A stretch of DNA of 7,644 nt from Thermoguttaceae bacterium (GTDB taxonomy: Bacteria > Planctomycetota > Planctomycetia > Pirellulales > Thermoguttaceae). How positions within the stretch are numbered: the stretch's first letter is position 1; each line of letters opens with the position of its first letter. Location of the stretch: positions 1-7,644 of the forward strand of contig JANLFZ010000298.1 in assembly GCA_024653385.1 (NCBI GenBank), written 5' to 3'. This document shows, piece after piece, positions 1 to 6,734 of this stretch. The position numbers were made by a program, and so were the translations under genes. The notes beneath the pieces are model-generated. The model searched no databases. It saw only the letters and a program-made list of their open reading frames with translations, and was not told the DNA's origin.

Positions 1-1
1 C

Positions 2-64
2 GCGCGGTCGGTCGCCGCTACGGCATTCGAAACGTTCGCCGACTACGCGGCTTTCAAAGGGTGA
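2..64 (+). CDS. C-terminal tail of an upstream gene (partial)
   Basis: The frame that begins at base 2 is open from the window edge to a TGA at 62-64 and encodes 20 residues ending in FETFADYAAFKG. Fifteen of its 20 codons end in G or C, compared with 12 of 20 in the competing frame 1, so it is the better coding candidate. The TGA lies one base before the ATG of the next gene. That spacing is typical of translationally coupled operon genes and suggests the upstream gene is co-transcribed with the URO-D pair. The fragment is too short to assign a family or function. It could also be non-coding leader sequence. Confidence 0.45.
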   Translation, partial: ARSVAATAFETFADYAAFKG

Positions 65-65
65 A

Positions 66-1127
66 ATGAGACCCGACCCCATTTCCTCTTCGCGTGAGCG
101 TGTTCTCGCTGCGTTCGACCACGTCGAGCCAGACGTCGTGCCGCGCTGGTGTGGCGCATCGCCGGAGTTTCTCGCCAAGGCGCGACGGGAACTCAGCTTG
201 CCGGACGACGAGAGCTTCTTCGTCCGCATCGGCGACGATTTCCGGCGCGTGTTTGCCAGGTACATTGGCCCGAACTTCCCGCTCTCGCCGGGCGCTGTCT
301 GTCGCACGGTCTTCGGCGTCGAACGCGCGGGGTACGGTTACGGCCAACCGCTCAGCCATCCGCTGGCCGACGCCACGCTCCGGCAAGTCCACGATTACCC
401 GTGGCCCGACCCGAACTGGCAGGATGTCTCGCACCTGCGCGACGAGGCGCTGGCGTGGAACCGCCGGTACGCCATTCTCGGCGGCGATTGGTCGCCGTTC
501 TGGCACGACGCGATCGATCTCTTGGGCATGGAGAACCTGTACCTGAAGATGTACGACGAGCCGGAAATCGTGGACGCGGTGCTGGAGCACATCGTGGACT
601 ACTACGCCACGGTCAGCCAGCGCATCTTCGACGCGGCCGCCGACGCACTCGACGTGTTCTTCATCGGCAACGATTTTGGCAGCCAGACCGGCCCGCTCCT
701 CAGCCCGGCGCAGTTCGACCGGTTCCTGTTGCCGCACTTGAAGCGACTGATCGACCTCGGCCACGCCTACGGGCTCAAGGTCCAGCTCCACTGCTGCGGC
801 GGCTTCGAGCCGCTGATCCCCGCGATGATCGACGCCGGTCTCGACGGGCTCCACGCCGTTCAACCGTGTTGTCGCGGCATGAGCCTGGCGAAACTCAAGG
901 CCGACTACGGCGAGAAGATCCTGTTCAACGGCGCAATCGACTCCCATCACGTGCTGCTCCGAGGCACGCCCGATACCGTCCGCCGGCGCACTCGCGAAGT
1001 TCTCGACATCATGGCCCCCGGCGGCGGCTACGTCGCGGGGGCCAGTCACGATTACCTTCTCGAGGAGACGCCGGTGGAAAACGTCCTCGCCATGTTCGAT
1101 ACCGTCGCTCAGTGGAGGCGCCCATGA
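66..1127 (+). CDS. URO-D superfamily protein, MtaA/CmuA-like (paralog 1)
   Basis: This 353-residue protein has the layout of the uroporphyrinogen decarboxylase superfamily (a TIM barrel). The family-typical opening SRERVLAAFDHVEPD is at residues 9-23, the NDFGSQTGPLLSP strand-loop at 202-214, and LHCCGG at 241-246. The HemE substrate-binding RQAGRYLPEYR motif is absent, so heme synthesis is unlikely. H242-x-C244 matches the zinc-ligand pair of methylcobamide:thiol methyltransferases such as MtaA and MtbA. The usual third Cys near the C-terminus is missing (GGYVAGASHDY at 320-330), although C268 and C269 could substitute. The ATG at 66 is preceded by AAAGGG at a suitable distance. The stop overlaps the next start as ATGA, so the two genes are probably translated together. 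Methyl transfer to or from a corrinoid or thiol is an inference and the substrate is unknown. Confidence 0.85.
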   Translation: MRPDPISSSRERVLAAFDHVEPDVVPRWCGASPEFLAKARRELSLPDDESFFVRIGDDFRRVFARYIGPNFPLSPGAVCRTVFGVERAGYGYGQPLSHPLADATLRQVHDYPWPDPNWQDVSHLRDEALAWNRRYAILGGDWSPFWHDAIDLLGMENLYLKMYDEPEIVDAVLEHIVDYYATVSQRIFDAAADALDVFFIGNDFGSQTGPLLSPAQFDRFLLPHLKRLIDLGHAYGLKVQLHCCGGFEPLIPAMIDAGLDGLHAVQPCCRGMSLAKLKADYGEKILFNGAIDSHHVLLRGTPDTVRRRTREVLDIMAPGGGYVAGASHDYLLEETPVENVLAMFDTVAQWRRP

Positions 1128-2245
1128 CGCCGAAAGAACGGATGATGCGGGCACTGCACCGCGAGAAGCCGGATCGCTTGCCGGTCACCATTCACCAGTG
1201 GCAGGGCTTCCACCTCGACCAGTACATGGGCGGCATGGATGCGCTCGATGCGTTCAAGATGTGCGGTCTCGACGCGGCCATCCAATACTTCGAGGCGATG
1301 GGACAATTCTGGATTCCCAACGCGGAAAAGCACGCCGTTCAGTCGGCCCAGTGGCGGGACGAAATGGTGGTGGTGGACGACCATCCCGACCATAAAGTCA
1401 TTCACCACACCGTCGTCACGCCGGGCGGGAACCTCACGTACAAGACCGAGGCGAACCGCCAGACCACATGGATCACCGAGTACCTCATCAAGAAACCGGA
1501 GGATGTCGAGCTGATCGAGCGCTACATGCCGGTGGCGAAGTTGAACAAGAAGGCCATCGCCAGGGAACACGATCGCATCGGCGATGCCGGCATTCTGCGC
1601 GGGTTTGTCTGGGGCGACCAGGCCGGCTGCTGGCAACACGCCTGTTGCCTGATGCCCGAACAGGACTTGATCTTGGCCGCGATGGACACGCCCGAATGGG
1701 TTCACCGGCTCCTGAAGGCGCTACTCGAACGGAAACTGCGATTCATCGAGGAATCGCTCAAGGGCGCCAAGTTCGACGTCGTGGAGACCGGCGGCGGCGC
1801 GGCCAGCGACACCGTGATCTCTCCGGCGATGCACCGCGAATTCTGTCTGCCCTACGACCGCGAGATTCACCGCGCCTTGCACGCCATTGGACAACTCAGC
1901 ACCTACCACACGTGCGGCGGCATGATGAACATCCTAAACCTGATCGTCGAGAACCAGACCGACGCGTCCGAGACGCTTGCGCCGCCGGGGGTCGGCGGCA
2001 ACATTACCGACCCGGCGAAAGTCCGCGCCGTCTTTGGCGGGCGCGTGGCCATGATCGGCGGCATGGACCAGTTCAACATCCTCACCAACGGCACCACGGA
2101 ACAGATTCGCAACGAAGTGTTCCGGTTGTTCGAGGGCTTCGGCAAGGACGGCGGCTACATCTGCGCCGCCTCCGACCACTTCTTCGACACACCGGTCGAG
2201 AATCTCAAGGCGTTCGCGGCCGCCGGCCGGGAGTGCGTGTACTGA
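1124..2245 (+). CDS. URO-D superfamily protein, MtaA/CmuA-like (paralog 2)
   Basis: This 373-residue protein starts at the ATG at 1124, which has a GGAGG ribosome-binding site at 1114-1118 and overlaps the stop of the preceding gene by four bases. The frame is open further upstream, but that part is antisense-style shadow of the first gene. Family features are TPKERMMRALHREKPDRLPV at residues 2-21, the ETGGGAASDTVISP loop at 221-234, YHTCGG at 261-266 and GGYICAASDHFFDTPVEN at 343-360. H262-x-C264 plus C347 form a complete H-x-C...C ligand set like that of MtaA/MtbA zinc methyltransferases, which paralog 1 lacks. The HemE RQAGRY motif is absent. Paralogs 1 and 2 are strongly diverged, so they may have different roles in one pathway or form a heteromer. 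A methyltransferase role is inferred and the substrate is unknown. Confidence 0.87.
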   Translation: MTPKERMMRALHREKPDRLPVTIHQWQGFHLDQYMGGMDALDAFKMCGLDAAIQYFEAMGQFWIPNAEKHAVQSAQWRDEMVVVDDHPDHKVIHHTVVTPGGNLTYKTEANRQTTWITEYLIKKPEDVELIERYMPVAKLNKKAIAREHDRIGDAGILRGFVWGDQAGCWQHACCLMPEQDLILAAMDTPEWVHRLLKALLERKLRFIEESLKGAKFDVVETGGGAASDTVISPAMHREFCLPYDREIHRALHAIGQLSTYHTCGGMMNILNLIVENQTDASETLAPPGVGGNITDPAKVRAVFGGRVAMIGGMDQFNILTNGTTEQIRNEVFRLFEGFGKDGGYICAASDHFFDTPVENLKAFAAAGRECVY

Positions 2246-2292
2246 GTTTCGAGCGCCCGTGCCCTCAACGTGGCGTCCGGACAGCGAACCCC

Positions 2293-2321
2293 TTGACCGC
2301 GCCCGGTGTCTTGCCCACAAT
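2293..2321 (+). promoter_or_regulatory. Candidate sigma70 promoter for trpBA
   Basis: TTGACC (2293-2298) is followed after 17 bases by CACAAT (2316-2321). The match to the TTGACA/TATAAT consensus is 5/6 and 4/6 at optimal spacing. It lies in the gap after the URO-D pair and would start transcription near 2328, leaving a leader of about 63 nucleotides before trpB. It is supported by pattern only. Confidence 0.45.
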
Positions 2322-2341
2322 CAAGGATCATGCGTCCCGCC

Positions 2342-2380
2342 GGAGCCGTCAGGTCGATTCCGGCTCCCCTCTTTTCCTTT
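2342..2380 (+). terminator. Hairpin with pyrimidine tail in the trpB leader (terminator or attenuator)
   Basis: GGAGCCG (2342-2348) pairs perfectly with CGGCTCC (2361-2367) around a 12-base loop. A pyrimidine run rich in T (CCTCTTTTCCTTT, 2368-2380) follows. The shape is that of an intrinsic terminator, although the T-tract is interrupted by C. It could end the URO-D transcript. Because it also lies between the candidate trpB promoter and the trpB start, it could instead act as an attenuator. No leader peptide with tandem Trp codons is visible upstream of it, so classical trp attenuation is not supported. Confidence 0.4.
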
Positions 2381-2390
2381 CCGACGAGCA

Positions 2391-3605
2391 ATGAACGAGA
2401 ATCTCGCGGTCACCAGCCGGGTCCCCGACGCGGCAGGACGTTTTGGCCCGTTCGGGGGCCGCTATGTGCCCGAAACGCTCACCCGGGCCCTCGTCGAGCT
2501 GACCGCCGAGTACGAAAAGGCCGTCGCCGACGCCAAGTTCCACGCCGAGCTGGAACGGCTCTACCGGCACTACGTGGGCCGGCCTTCGCCCCTGTATCAC
2601 GCCGAGCGTCTCAGTCGCAAGTGTGGGGGGGCTCAGATCTACCTGAAGCGGGAGGACCTGAACCACACCGGGGCCCACAAGATCAACAACACCCTGGGCC
2701 AGGCCCTCTTGACCCTGCAAATGGGCAAGCGCCGCGTGATCGCCGAGACCGGGGCCGGCCAACACGGCGTGGCCACGGCCACGGCCTGCGCCCGGTTCGG
2801 GTTGGAGTGCGTGGTCTACATGGGCGAGGAAGATATCCGCCGCCAGCGTCCCAACGTCTTCAGCATGAAGCTCTTGGGGGCCGAGGTCCGCCCGGTGCGA
2901 AGCGGCTCGCGCACGCTGCGCGACGCCATCAACGAGGCCTTCCGCGACTGGATGAGCACCGTCGAGCACACCCACTATTGCATCGGCTCGGTGATGGGCC
3001 CGCACCCGTTCCCACGCATCGTCCGCGATTTCCAGTCGGTCATCGGTCGCGAGACGCGCCGGCAGTGCCTCGAGCAGTTGGGCCGGCTGCCCGAGACCAT
3101 CGTCGCCTGCGTGGGCGGCGGGAGCAACGCGGCGGGCATGTTCTACCCGTTCATCGACGACCCCCAGGTCAAACTCGTCGGCGTCGAGGCCGGCGGTCGC
3201 TCCGATCGCCCCGGCGACCATGCTGCCACCTTGAGCTTCGGCAGGCCGGGCATCCTCCACGGCATGTACACCTACGTGCTCCAGGACGACGACGGCCAAA
3301 CCTCGCCCGTCCACTCGGCCTCGGCCGGCCTCGACTACCCAGGCGTCGGGCCGGAACACAGCTATTGGAAACAAACCGGCCGGGTCGAATACTGCCACAA
3401 GACCGATGCCGAGATCCTCGCGGCCTTCGACACGCTCGCCCGGACCGAGGGAATCCTCCCCGCCCTGGAAAGCTCGCACGCCGTGGCCAAGGCCATGGAC
3501 CTGGCCGCCACGATGAAGCCCGACGAGGCCATCGTGGTCTGCCTCTCGGGCCGCGGCGACAAGGACGCCCACGAAGTGGCCAGGCTGCGGGGCGAGGAGT
3601 ACTGA
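2391..3605 (+). CDS. trpB: Tryptophan synthase beta subunit
   Basis: TrpB condenses indole with L-serine to give L-tryptophan, using pyridoxal phosphate, in the cytoplasmic alpha2-beta2 complex with TrpA. The 404-residue product has the usual length for the family. The N-terminus FGPFGGRYVPETL (18-30) is typical. HTGAHKINN (92-100) carries the PLP Schiff-base lysine K97. ETGAGQHG (119-126) carries the catalytic glutamate E119. GGGSNA (242-247) is the PLP phosphate-binding loop, and CLSGRGDKD (384-392) supplies the pyridine-nitrogen serine S386. The ATG at 2391 was chosen because it gives the family N-terminus. The frame is open upstream to 2259, but that stretch resembles nothing. The ribosome-binding site is weak (GACGAG). 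trpA follows after 21 bases. No other trp gene is in the window. Confidence 0.98.
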   Translation: MNENLAVTSRVPDAAGRFGPFGGRYVPETLTRALVELTAEYEKAVADAKFHAELERLYRHYVGRPSPLYHAERLSRKCGGAQIYLKREDLNHTGAHKINNTLGQALLTLQMGKRRVIAETGAGQHGVATATACARFGLECVVYMGEEDIRRQRPNVFSMKLLGAEVRPVRSGSRTLRDAINEAFRDWMSTVEHTHYCIGSVMGPHPFPRIVRDFQSVIGRETRRQCLEQLGRLPETIVACVGGGSNAAGMFYPFIDDPQVKLVGVEAGGRSDRPGDHAATLSFGRPGILHGMYTYVLQDDDGQTSPVHSASAGLDYPGVGPEHSYWKQTGRVEYCHKTDAEILAAFDTLARTEGILPALESSHAVAKAMDLAATMKPDEAIVVCLSGRGDKDAHEVARLRGEEY

Positions 3606-3626
3606 CGAGAGCACTTGAGGCGGGAA

Positions 3627-4430
3627 ATGTCCGCGATCGACACCCTGTTTGCCCAACTCCGCCCGTCGGGCCGCAAGGCCTTCATGCCGTTCGTGACGGC
3701 CGGCGACCCGGACCTCGACTTCACCGCCGAGGTGCTCCGCTGCCTCGTCGCGCAAGGCAGTAGCCTCTGCGAGTTGGGCATCCCCTATAGCGACCCGATT
3801 GCCGACGGGCCCGTGATCCAGGCGTCGTACACCCGGGCCCTCGACAAGAACCTCAAGCTGGCCGACGTGTTTGCCATGCTTCGCGGCCTCGCGCCCGACC
3901 TCGCGGCGCCCGTGGTCACGATGGTCAGCTACGCGATCATCTATCGCCGTGGACTCGAGACCTACGTTGCCCAGGCCCAAGACGCCGGGGTCGCCGGCGC
4001 GATCGTGCCCGACCTGCCGGTCGAAGAGGCCGGCCCCTTGGCCGCCATCTGCCGCCGGCGCGACTTCAGCCTGATTCAGCTCATCACGCCCACCACGCCC
4101 CGCGAGCGGGCCTTGCGCATCGCCGAAGAGACCTCCGGGTTCATCTACTACGTCTCGGTGACGGGCATCACCGGCGAGCGGACCGAACTGCCGCGCCAAC
4201 TCCTCGACAACGTGGCCTGGCTCCGCGGCCGCACGAGCCTGCCGATCTGCATCGGCTTCGGCGTCAGCCGGCCCGAGCACGTGCGCATGCTGGCCCCGGT
4301 GGCCGACGGGCTGATCGTCGGCTCGGCGATCGTCCGCCGCGTGGCCGAGGCCGCCAGTCGCCCCCGCCGCGAGGTGTTGGCTGAGATCGGCGACTATGCG
4401 GCGGAGTTGCTCGGGGCGCTGTCCGGGTAG
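3627..4430 (+). CDS. trpA: Tryptophan synthase alpha subunit
   Basis: TrpA cleaves indole-3-glycerol phosphate to indole and glyceraldehyde 3-phosphate and passes indole to TrpB through the tunnel of the complex. The product has 267 residues, the normal length. FMPFVTAGDP (19-28) is the family opening. The catalytic acids are E49 and D60 in CELGIPYSDPIADGP (48-62), at the same numbers as in the well-studied enterobacterial enzyme. YYVSVTGITG (174-183), GFGVS (210-214) and GSAIV (232-236) form the later barrel loops, the last two binding phosphate. The ATG at 3627 was preferred over an in-frame TTG at 3615 because GAGG at 3617-3620 sits six bases before the ATG. It lies 21 bases after trpB in the same direction, so the two are surely co-transcribed. 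Confidence 0.98.
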   Translation: MSAIDTLFAQLRPSGRKAFMPFVTAGDPDLDFTAEVLRCLVAQGSSLCELGIPYSDPIADGPVIQASYTRALDKNLKLADVFAMLRGLAPDLAAPVVTMVSYAIIYRRGLETYVAQAQDAGVAGAIVPDLPVEEAGPLAAICRRRDFSLIQLITPTTPRERALRIAEETSGFIYYVSVTGITGERTELPRQLLDNVAWLRGRTSLPICIGFGVSRPEHVRMLAPVADGLIVGSAIVRRVAEAASRPRREVLAEIGDYAAELLGALSG

Positions 4431-4516
4431 GAATCCTGTCCGCCGTGTGAACCTACACCACGAACGATTCTGGGCCGCAGATCGGGCCTTTGAGGCGAAG
4501 GTTGGGACGTCCCCGC

Positions 4517-4545
4517 TTGACGTGTTTTCCTTCTGTATACATAAT
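4517..4545 (+). promoter_or_regulatory. Promoter and possible HigA operator before higBA
   Basis: TTGACG (4517-4522) and CATAAT (4540-4545) are separated by 17 bases, a good sigma70-type match. The perfect 8-bp palindrome TGTATACA (4534-4541) overlaps the -10 element, where an HTH antitoxin would repress by blocking polymerase. The region is conspicuously AT-rich for this window. The predicted start near 4552 leaves a leader of about 26 nucleotides. The promoter is reasonably supported. The operator role is inferred from position and from the autoregulation known for HigBA modules. Confidence 0.5.
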
Positions 4546-4577
4546 GACTGACAGGCGTTCGGGGGTGAGCCCTCGCC

Positions 4578-4883
4578 ATGCACGTCATCTCTCGAGCGAC
4601 GATCAAGGCGGCTGCACAGCGGCATCCATCAGCCGCGGGTTGGCTGGAGCAATGGTGGCGGCACGCCACCAAGAGCCGGTGGGAAAGCCTGCACGACGTC
4701 CGCTTGGTGTATTCGTCGGCGGATCAGGTTGGCCGCTGTCTGATCTTCAACGCGTGCGGCAACCGTTTCCGCTTGATCGTGGGGGTTAAGTATGCCGACG
4801 ATGTTCAGCGTGGCACGCTATGGGTTAAGCACTTCTTGACCCATGCCGAGTACGATAAGGGCGATTGGAAGGGAGACTGCTAA
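4578..4883 (+). CDS. higB: HigB-type mRNA interferase toxin
   Basis: This is a 101-residue protein of the HigB toxin family (RelE superfamily). Members cleave mRNA on translating ribosomes when not bound by their antitoxin. The opening MHVISRATIKAAAQRHP resembles E. coli HigB (MHLITQKALKDAAEKYP). The core IFNACGNRFRLIVGVKY (56-72) and the C-terminal HFLTHAEYDKGDWK (85-98) fit the family pattern of a G-N-x-x-R-L strand followed by T-H-x-E-Y-D. The ATG at 4578 is supported by GGTGAG at 4564-4569. The antitoxin gene begins three bases after the stop, giving the toxin-first order usual for higBA. Over 4681-4860 the G+C is about 57% by hand count, lower than in trpA just upstream, which fits acquisition by transfer. 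The catalytic residues are inferred from the family. Confidence 0.92.
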   Translation: MHVISRATIKAAAQRHPSAAGWLEQWWRHATKSRWESLHDVRLVYSSADQVGRCLIFNACGNRFRLIVGVKYADDVQRGTLWVKHFLTHAEYDKGDWKGDC

Positions 4884-4886
4884 ACC

Positions 4887-5291
4887 ATGTCGATGACGAC
4901 CTACCAAGAGCTGCTGCTGGACTATACGCCGCGGCCGGTTCGGAACGATCGCGAGTACCGGCGCACCATGCGCTCGATCGAGGCGCTCATGAAGAAACCG
5001 AGACTGTCACGCGCTGAGAGCGAATTGCTGGAGCTTCTGGCGACGCTTGCGGAACAATACGAGTCGATCGAATACCCGACTCCCAAGGCGTCCCAGGCCG
5101 ATTTGTTGGCGCACTTGATCGACGCCCGCGGAATCACCCAGGCGGAACTCGCCCGGCAAGCCGGCATCCCGCGTTCGGTGATCACGAACGTCTTGAAGGG
5201 GCGTCGCAAGATCAGCCAGGCGAACATTGCCAAGCTGGCGCAGTTCTTCCACGTGTCTGCCGCGGAGTTCATCGACAACGGCGGCGAGTAG
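4887..5291 (+). CDS. higA: HigA-type HTH antitoxin
   Basis: This 134-residue antitoxin should bind and neutralise the adjacent HigB and repress the shared promoter. Residues 1-58 are a charged, helical N-terminal region (EYRRTMRSIEALMKK, ESELLELLATLAEQ), matching the long N-terminal part of E. coli-type HigA. A linker follows (ESIEYPTPKAS, 59-69). Residues 70-130 form an Xre/Cro-like helix-turn-helix domain, with TQAELARQAGIPRSVITNVL (84-103) as the HTH and an ending FHVSAAEFID like that of E. coli HigA (FGISPALFID). The start at 4887 has GGGAGA about ten bases upstream. An ATG two codons in (4893) is a possible alternative. The gene is translationally linked to higB by a three-base gap. Confidence 0.93.
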   Translation: MSMTTYQELLLDYTPRPVRNDREYRRTMRSIEALMKKPRLSRAESELLELLATLAEQYESIEYPTPKASQADLLAHLIDARGITQAELARQAGIPRSVITNVLKGRRKISQANIAKLAQFFHVSAAEFIDNGGE

Positions 5292-5299
5292 GGGTAATA

Positions 5300-5319
5300 G
5301 CTAACCGGGGCTAACCGAA
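5300..5319 (+). repeat. Tandem 10-bp repeat after higA
   Basis: GCTAACCGGG is followed directly by GCTAACCGAA, so two 10-bp units share eight bases. A related GCTAACGGG occurs at 5447-5455, inside the 3' end of the minus-strand gene. The repeat begins nine bases after the higA stop. No function is evident. Confidence 0.5.
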
Positions 5320-5369
5320 GCCGGCCGCCTTCCTGGCCGTCCGGATTTCCTTCCCGCCCAGAATCGCGA

Positions 5370-5385
5370 CGTGGAGAAATCCACG
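5370..5385. terminator. Short hairpin in the convergent gap (weak terminator candidate)
   Basis: CGTGGA (5370-5375) pairs perfectly with TCCACG (5380-5385) around a GAAA loop, a stable tetraloop type when read on the plus strand. It sits between the convergent higA and minus-strand URO-D genes, where a bidirectional terminator would be expected. No T-tract follows on either strand, so intrinsic termination is doubtful. The rest of the 5292-5436 gap shows no gene. Confidence 0.25.
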
Positions 5386-5401
5386 ACGTCAGACCGTGTT
5401 G

Positions 5402-5423
5402 GCGCCTCCGTGCCTCGGAGCGC
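5402..5423 (-). terminator. Bulged hairpin downstream of the minus-strand URO-D gene
   Basis: GCG (5402-5404) and CTCCG (5406-5410) pair with CGGAG (5416-5420) and CGC (5421-5423) around a five-base loop, leaving C5405 as a bulge. On the minus strand this lies about 14 bases after the stop of the URO-D gene. The T-run needed for a confident intrinsic terminator is absent. Confidence 0.25.
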
Positions 5424-5436
5424 GCACGAGCCCGCA

Positions 5437-6567
5437 TCACGAACAGGCTAACGGGTACTGCCCCCACTGCCGAAGCGCCGCGATCGCCGTCTCGTAGCTC
5501 TCGGGCTTGACGCCGCTGGAAATCGAGTGGTCCGACTGCATCACCCAGCCGCCGCCTCGGGCCGCCTGGAGCTTGTACCGCACGTGCCGGCGGATCGCCT
5601 CCCGATCGCCGCGCTCCAGCACGCGCACGTCGATGTTCCCCACGAACGCCAACCGGCCGGCGTACTGCCGCTTGAGTTCCACCACGTCGAGACCGGCCTT
5701 GGCCTCCAGCGGGTTGTAGGCATCGAGGCCGATCTCCACCAGGTCGTCGAAGATCTCCCGGGCGTTGCCGCAGCCGTGGTAGACGACCAAGAGCCCGTGC
5801 CGGTGGAAAAGGTCGATAAGGGCCTTGACGTGCGGCTTGAATATCGCGCGCCACCGCCTTGCGCCGAAGAGCATGCCCCGCACGTACGCCACGTCGCCCC
5901 AAAGGTACATGCCGCAAAGGCGACCCTTGCCCGCGGCGATCTGGGCCTCGGCCAGACGCAGCATGAACTGGCCGATGCGGTCGACGAACCGGCCCAACGG
6001 CTCGGCGTGGGTGGCCATCCAGGTAAGGGCATTCTCCGAGCCGATCACCCGCCACAGGTACTCGTAGGGCTCGCACACCGAGCCGAAAACCGCGAAGTCG
6101 TCGGCGTAGGCCGCCACGCGCTCGTCCCACGGCGGCAGGTTCCGCAGCAAGGCATCGCCCACGCAGTTGATCTGGTCGTCGCCCCCGGCGTAGAAGCGGC
6201 GGGGGTCGTCGGGCGGGTCGAAGGCGAAATCGGCCATCTCCTCGGGACGGTTGACCGAGAACGCCTCGTAGTGCGGCATCGGCGCGTCGCCCGCCCGGCG
6301 GATCGTCGCCCCGAAGCCCGTCCTCACCACCACGTCCCGCCCGTCGTCCAACAGCACCTCGAACGGCCGAATCCGCGGGTCGAGATTCGGAGTAATGACA
6401 ATATAGTCGAGGTCGAAGTGGCGGTAAGGGTCGAACCCCGGGCCGTACCGGGCCTGATACTGCCGCACAAACCCAGTCCAGAAAAACTCGCCCACCGGCA
6501 CCCGATCTGCCTCGCGGTGCGACAAGGCGGCACGCAGGCGCTCGATCTTTTCGCGGCTCTTTCCCAC
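5437..6567 (-). CDS. URO-D superfamily protein, MtaA/CmuA-like (paralog 3)
   Basis: This is a 376-residue member of the URO-D superfamily when started at GTG 6567. Features are KSREKIERLRAALSHREADR (3-22), YLWGDVAYVRGMLF (221-234), VVYHGCGNAREIF (261-273), NPLEAKAGLDVVELK (285-299) and SDHSISSGVKPESY (345-358). H264-x-C266 matches the methyltransferase metal-ligand pair, but no Cys lies at the usual C-terminal third position (GGGWVMQSDHS). HemE substrate motifs are absent. The frame is open to GTG 6735 and contains ATG 6621. GTG 6567 was chosen because GGGAG lies six bases upstream, the family's usual N-terminus begins there, and a strong promoter match at 6706-6734 overlaps the longest version. 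It is divergent from the cobalamin adenosyltransferase gene. A corrinoid-linked methyl transfer role is inferred. Confidence 0.87.
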   Translation of the reverse strand: MGKSREKIERLRAALSHREADRVPVGEFFWTGFVRQYQARYGPGFDPYRHFDLDYIVITPNLDPRIRPFEVLLDDGRDVVVRTGFGATIRRAGDAPMPHYEAFSVNRPEEMADFAFDPPDDPRRFYAGGDDQINCVGDALLRNLPPWDERVAAYADDFAVFGSVCEPYEYLWRVIGSENALTWMATHAEPLGRFVDRIGQFMLRLAEAQIAAGKGRLCGMYLWGDVAYVRGMLFGARRWRAIFKPHVKALIDLFHRHGLLVVYHGCGNAREIFDDLVEIGLDAYNPLEAKAGLDVVELKRQYAGRLAFVGNIDVRVLERGDREAIRRHVRYKLQAARGGGWVMQSDHSISSGVKPESYETAIAALRQWGQYPLACS

Positions 6568-6705
6568 GGGCGGCTCCCGGAGTCCAATGCGACCGTAACC
6601 GTTCTCGGGGACTACCCCCATTCGCGCGGCCAGGCCCGCGAAAACTCGGCCGTCCCCTTCGGCCTTGGCGGTGGCTCGGTCCGCGACCGGCCACCACGCG
6701 GCGCC

Positions 6706-6734
6706 ATTATTCTCGATCCGCCGGGACTTGTCCA
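6706..6734 (-). promoter_or_regulatory. Candidate promoter for the minus-strand URO-D gene
   Basis: On the minus strand TGGACA (6734-6729) and AATAAT (6711-6706) are separated by exactly 17 bases, each matching consensus in five of six positions. Transcription would begin near 6699, giving a leader of about 131 nucleotides to GTG 6567. Near the start of that leader is a hairpin: CGGTC (6677-6681) pairs with GACCG (6685-6689), extended by GGC/GCC across a bulge. No recognisable B12 riboswitch motif was seen in the leader. Confidence 0.45.

Noticed and set aside
149..1123. In-frame upstream extension of URO-D paralog 2
   Set aside because: This part lies inside paralog 1 in another frame and is Arg/Pro/Gly-rich. 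The GGAGG site and the family N-terminus place the start at 1124.
54..1154. 366-codon minus-strand frame opposite URO-D paralog 1
   Set aside because: It is complementary to a recognisable family protein over its full length and shows no domain of its own.
66..2245. Annotation of the URO-D genes as hemE
   Set aside because: The HemE substrate-binding motif RQAGRYLPEYR is absent from all three paralogs, and the H-x-C motif points to the methyltransferase-like branch.
2330..3763. Long plus-strand frame from ATG 2330, considered as a trp leader peptide
   Set aside because: It does not stop before trpB, has no Trp codon cluster and has AAGGA only two bases before the ATG. It is a shadow frame of trpB.
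4427..4456. GTAGG/CCTAC inverted repeat after trpA, considered as a terminator
   Set aside because: Only five base pairs with a 20-base loop and no T-tract. Too weak to call.
2349..4625. 758-codon open frame on the minus strand across trpB and trpA
   Set aside because: It is antisense to two unambiguous genes with intact catalytic motifs. Its composition (runs of A, G, R, V, H, D) is typical of a GC-rich shadow frame and no family motif is seen.
4922..6697. 591-codon minus-strand frame crossing higA and URO-D paralog 3
   Set aside because: It shadows a real gene on the same strand in another frame and is antisense to higA. The sequence is low-complexity and Arg/Gly-rich.
6568..6705. Cobalamin riboswitch in the leader of URO-D paralog 3
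   Set aside because: No B12-box-like core was recognised. Only simple hairpins (for example 6677-6689) are visible.
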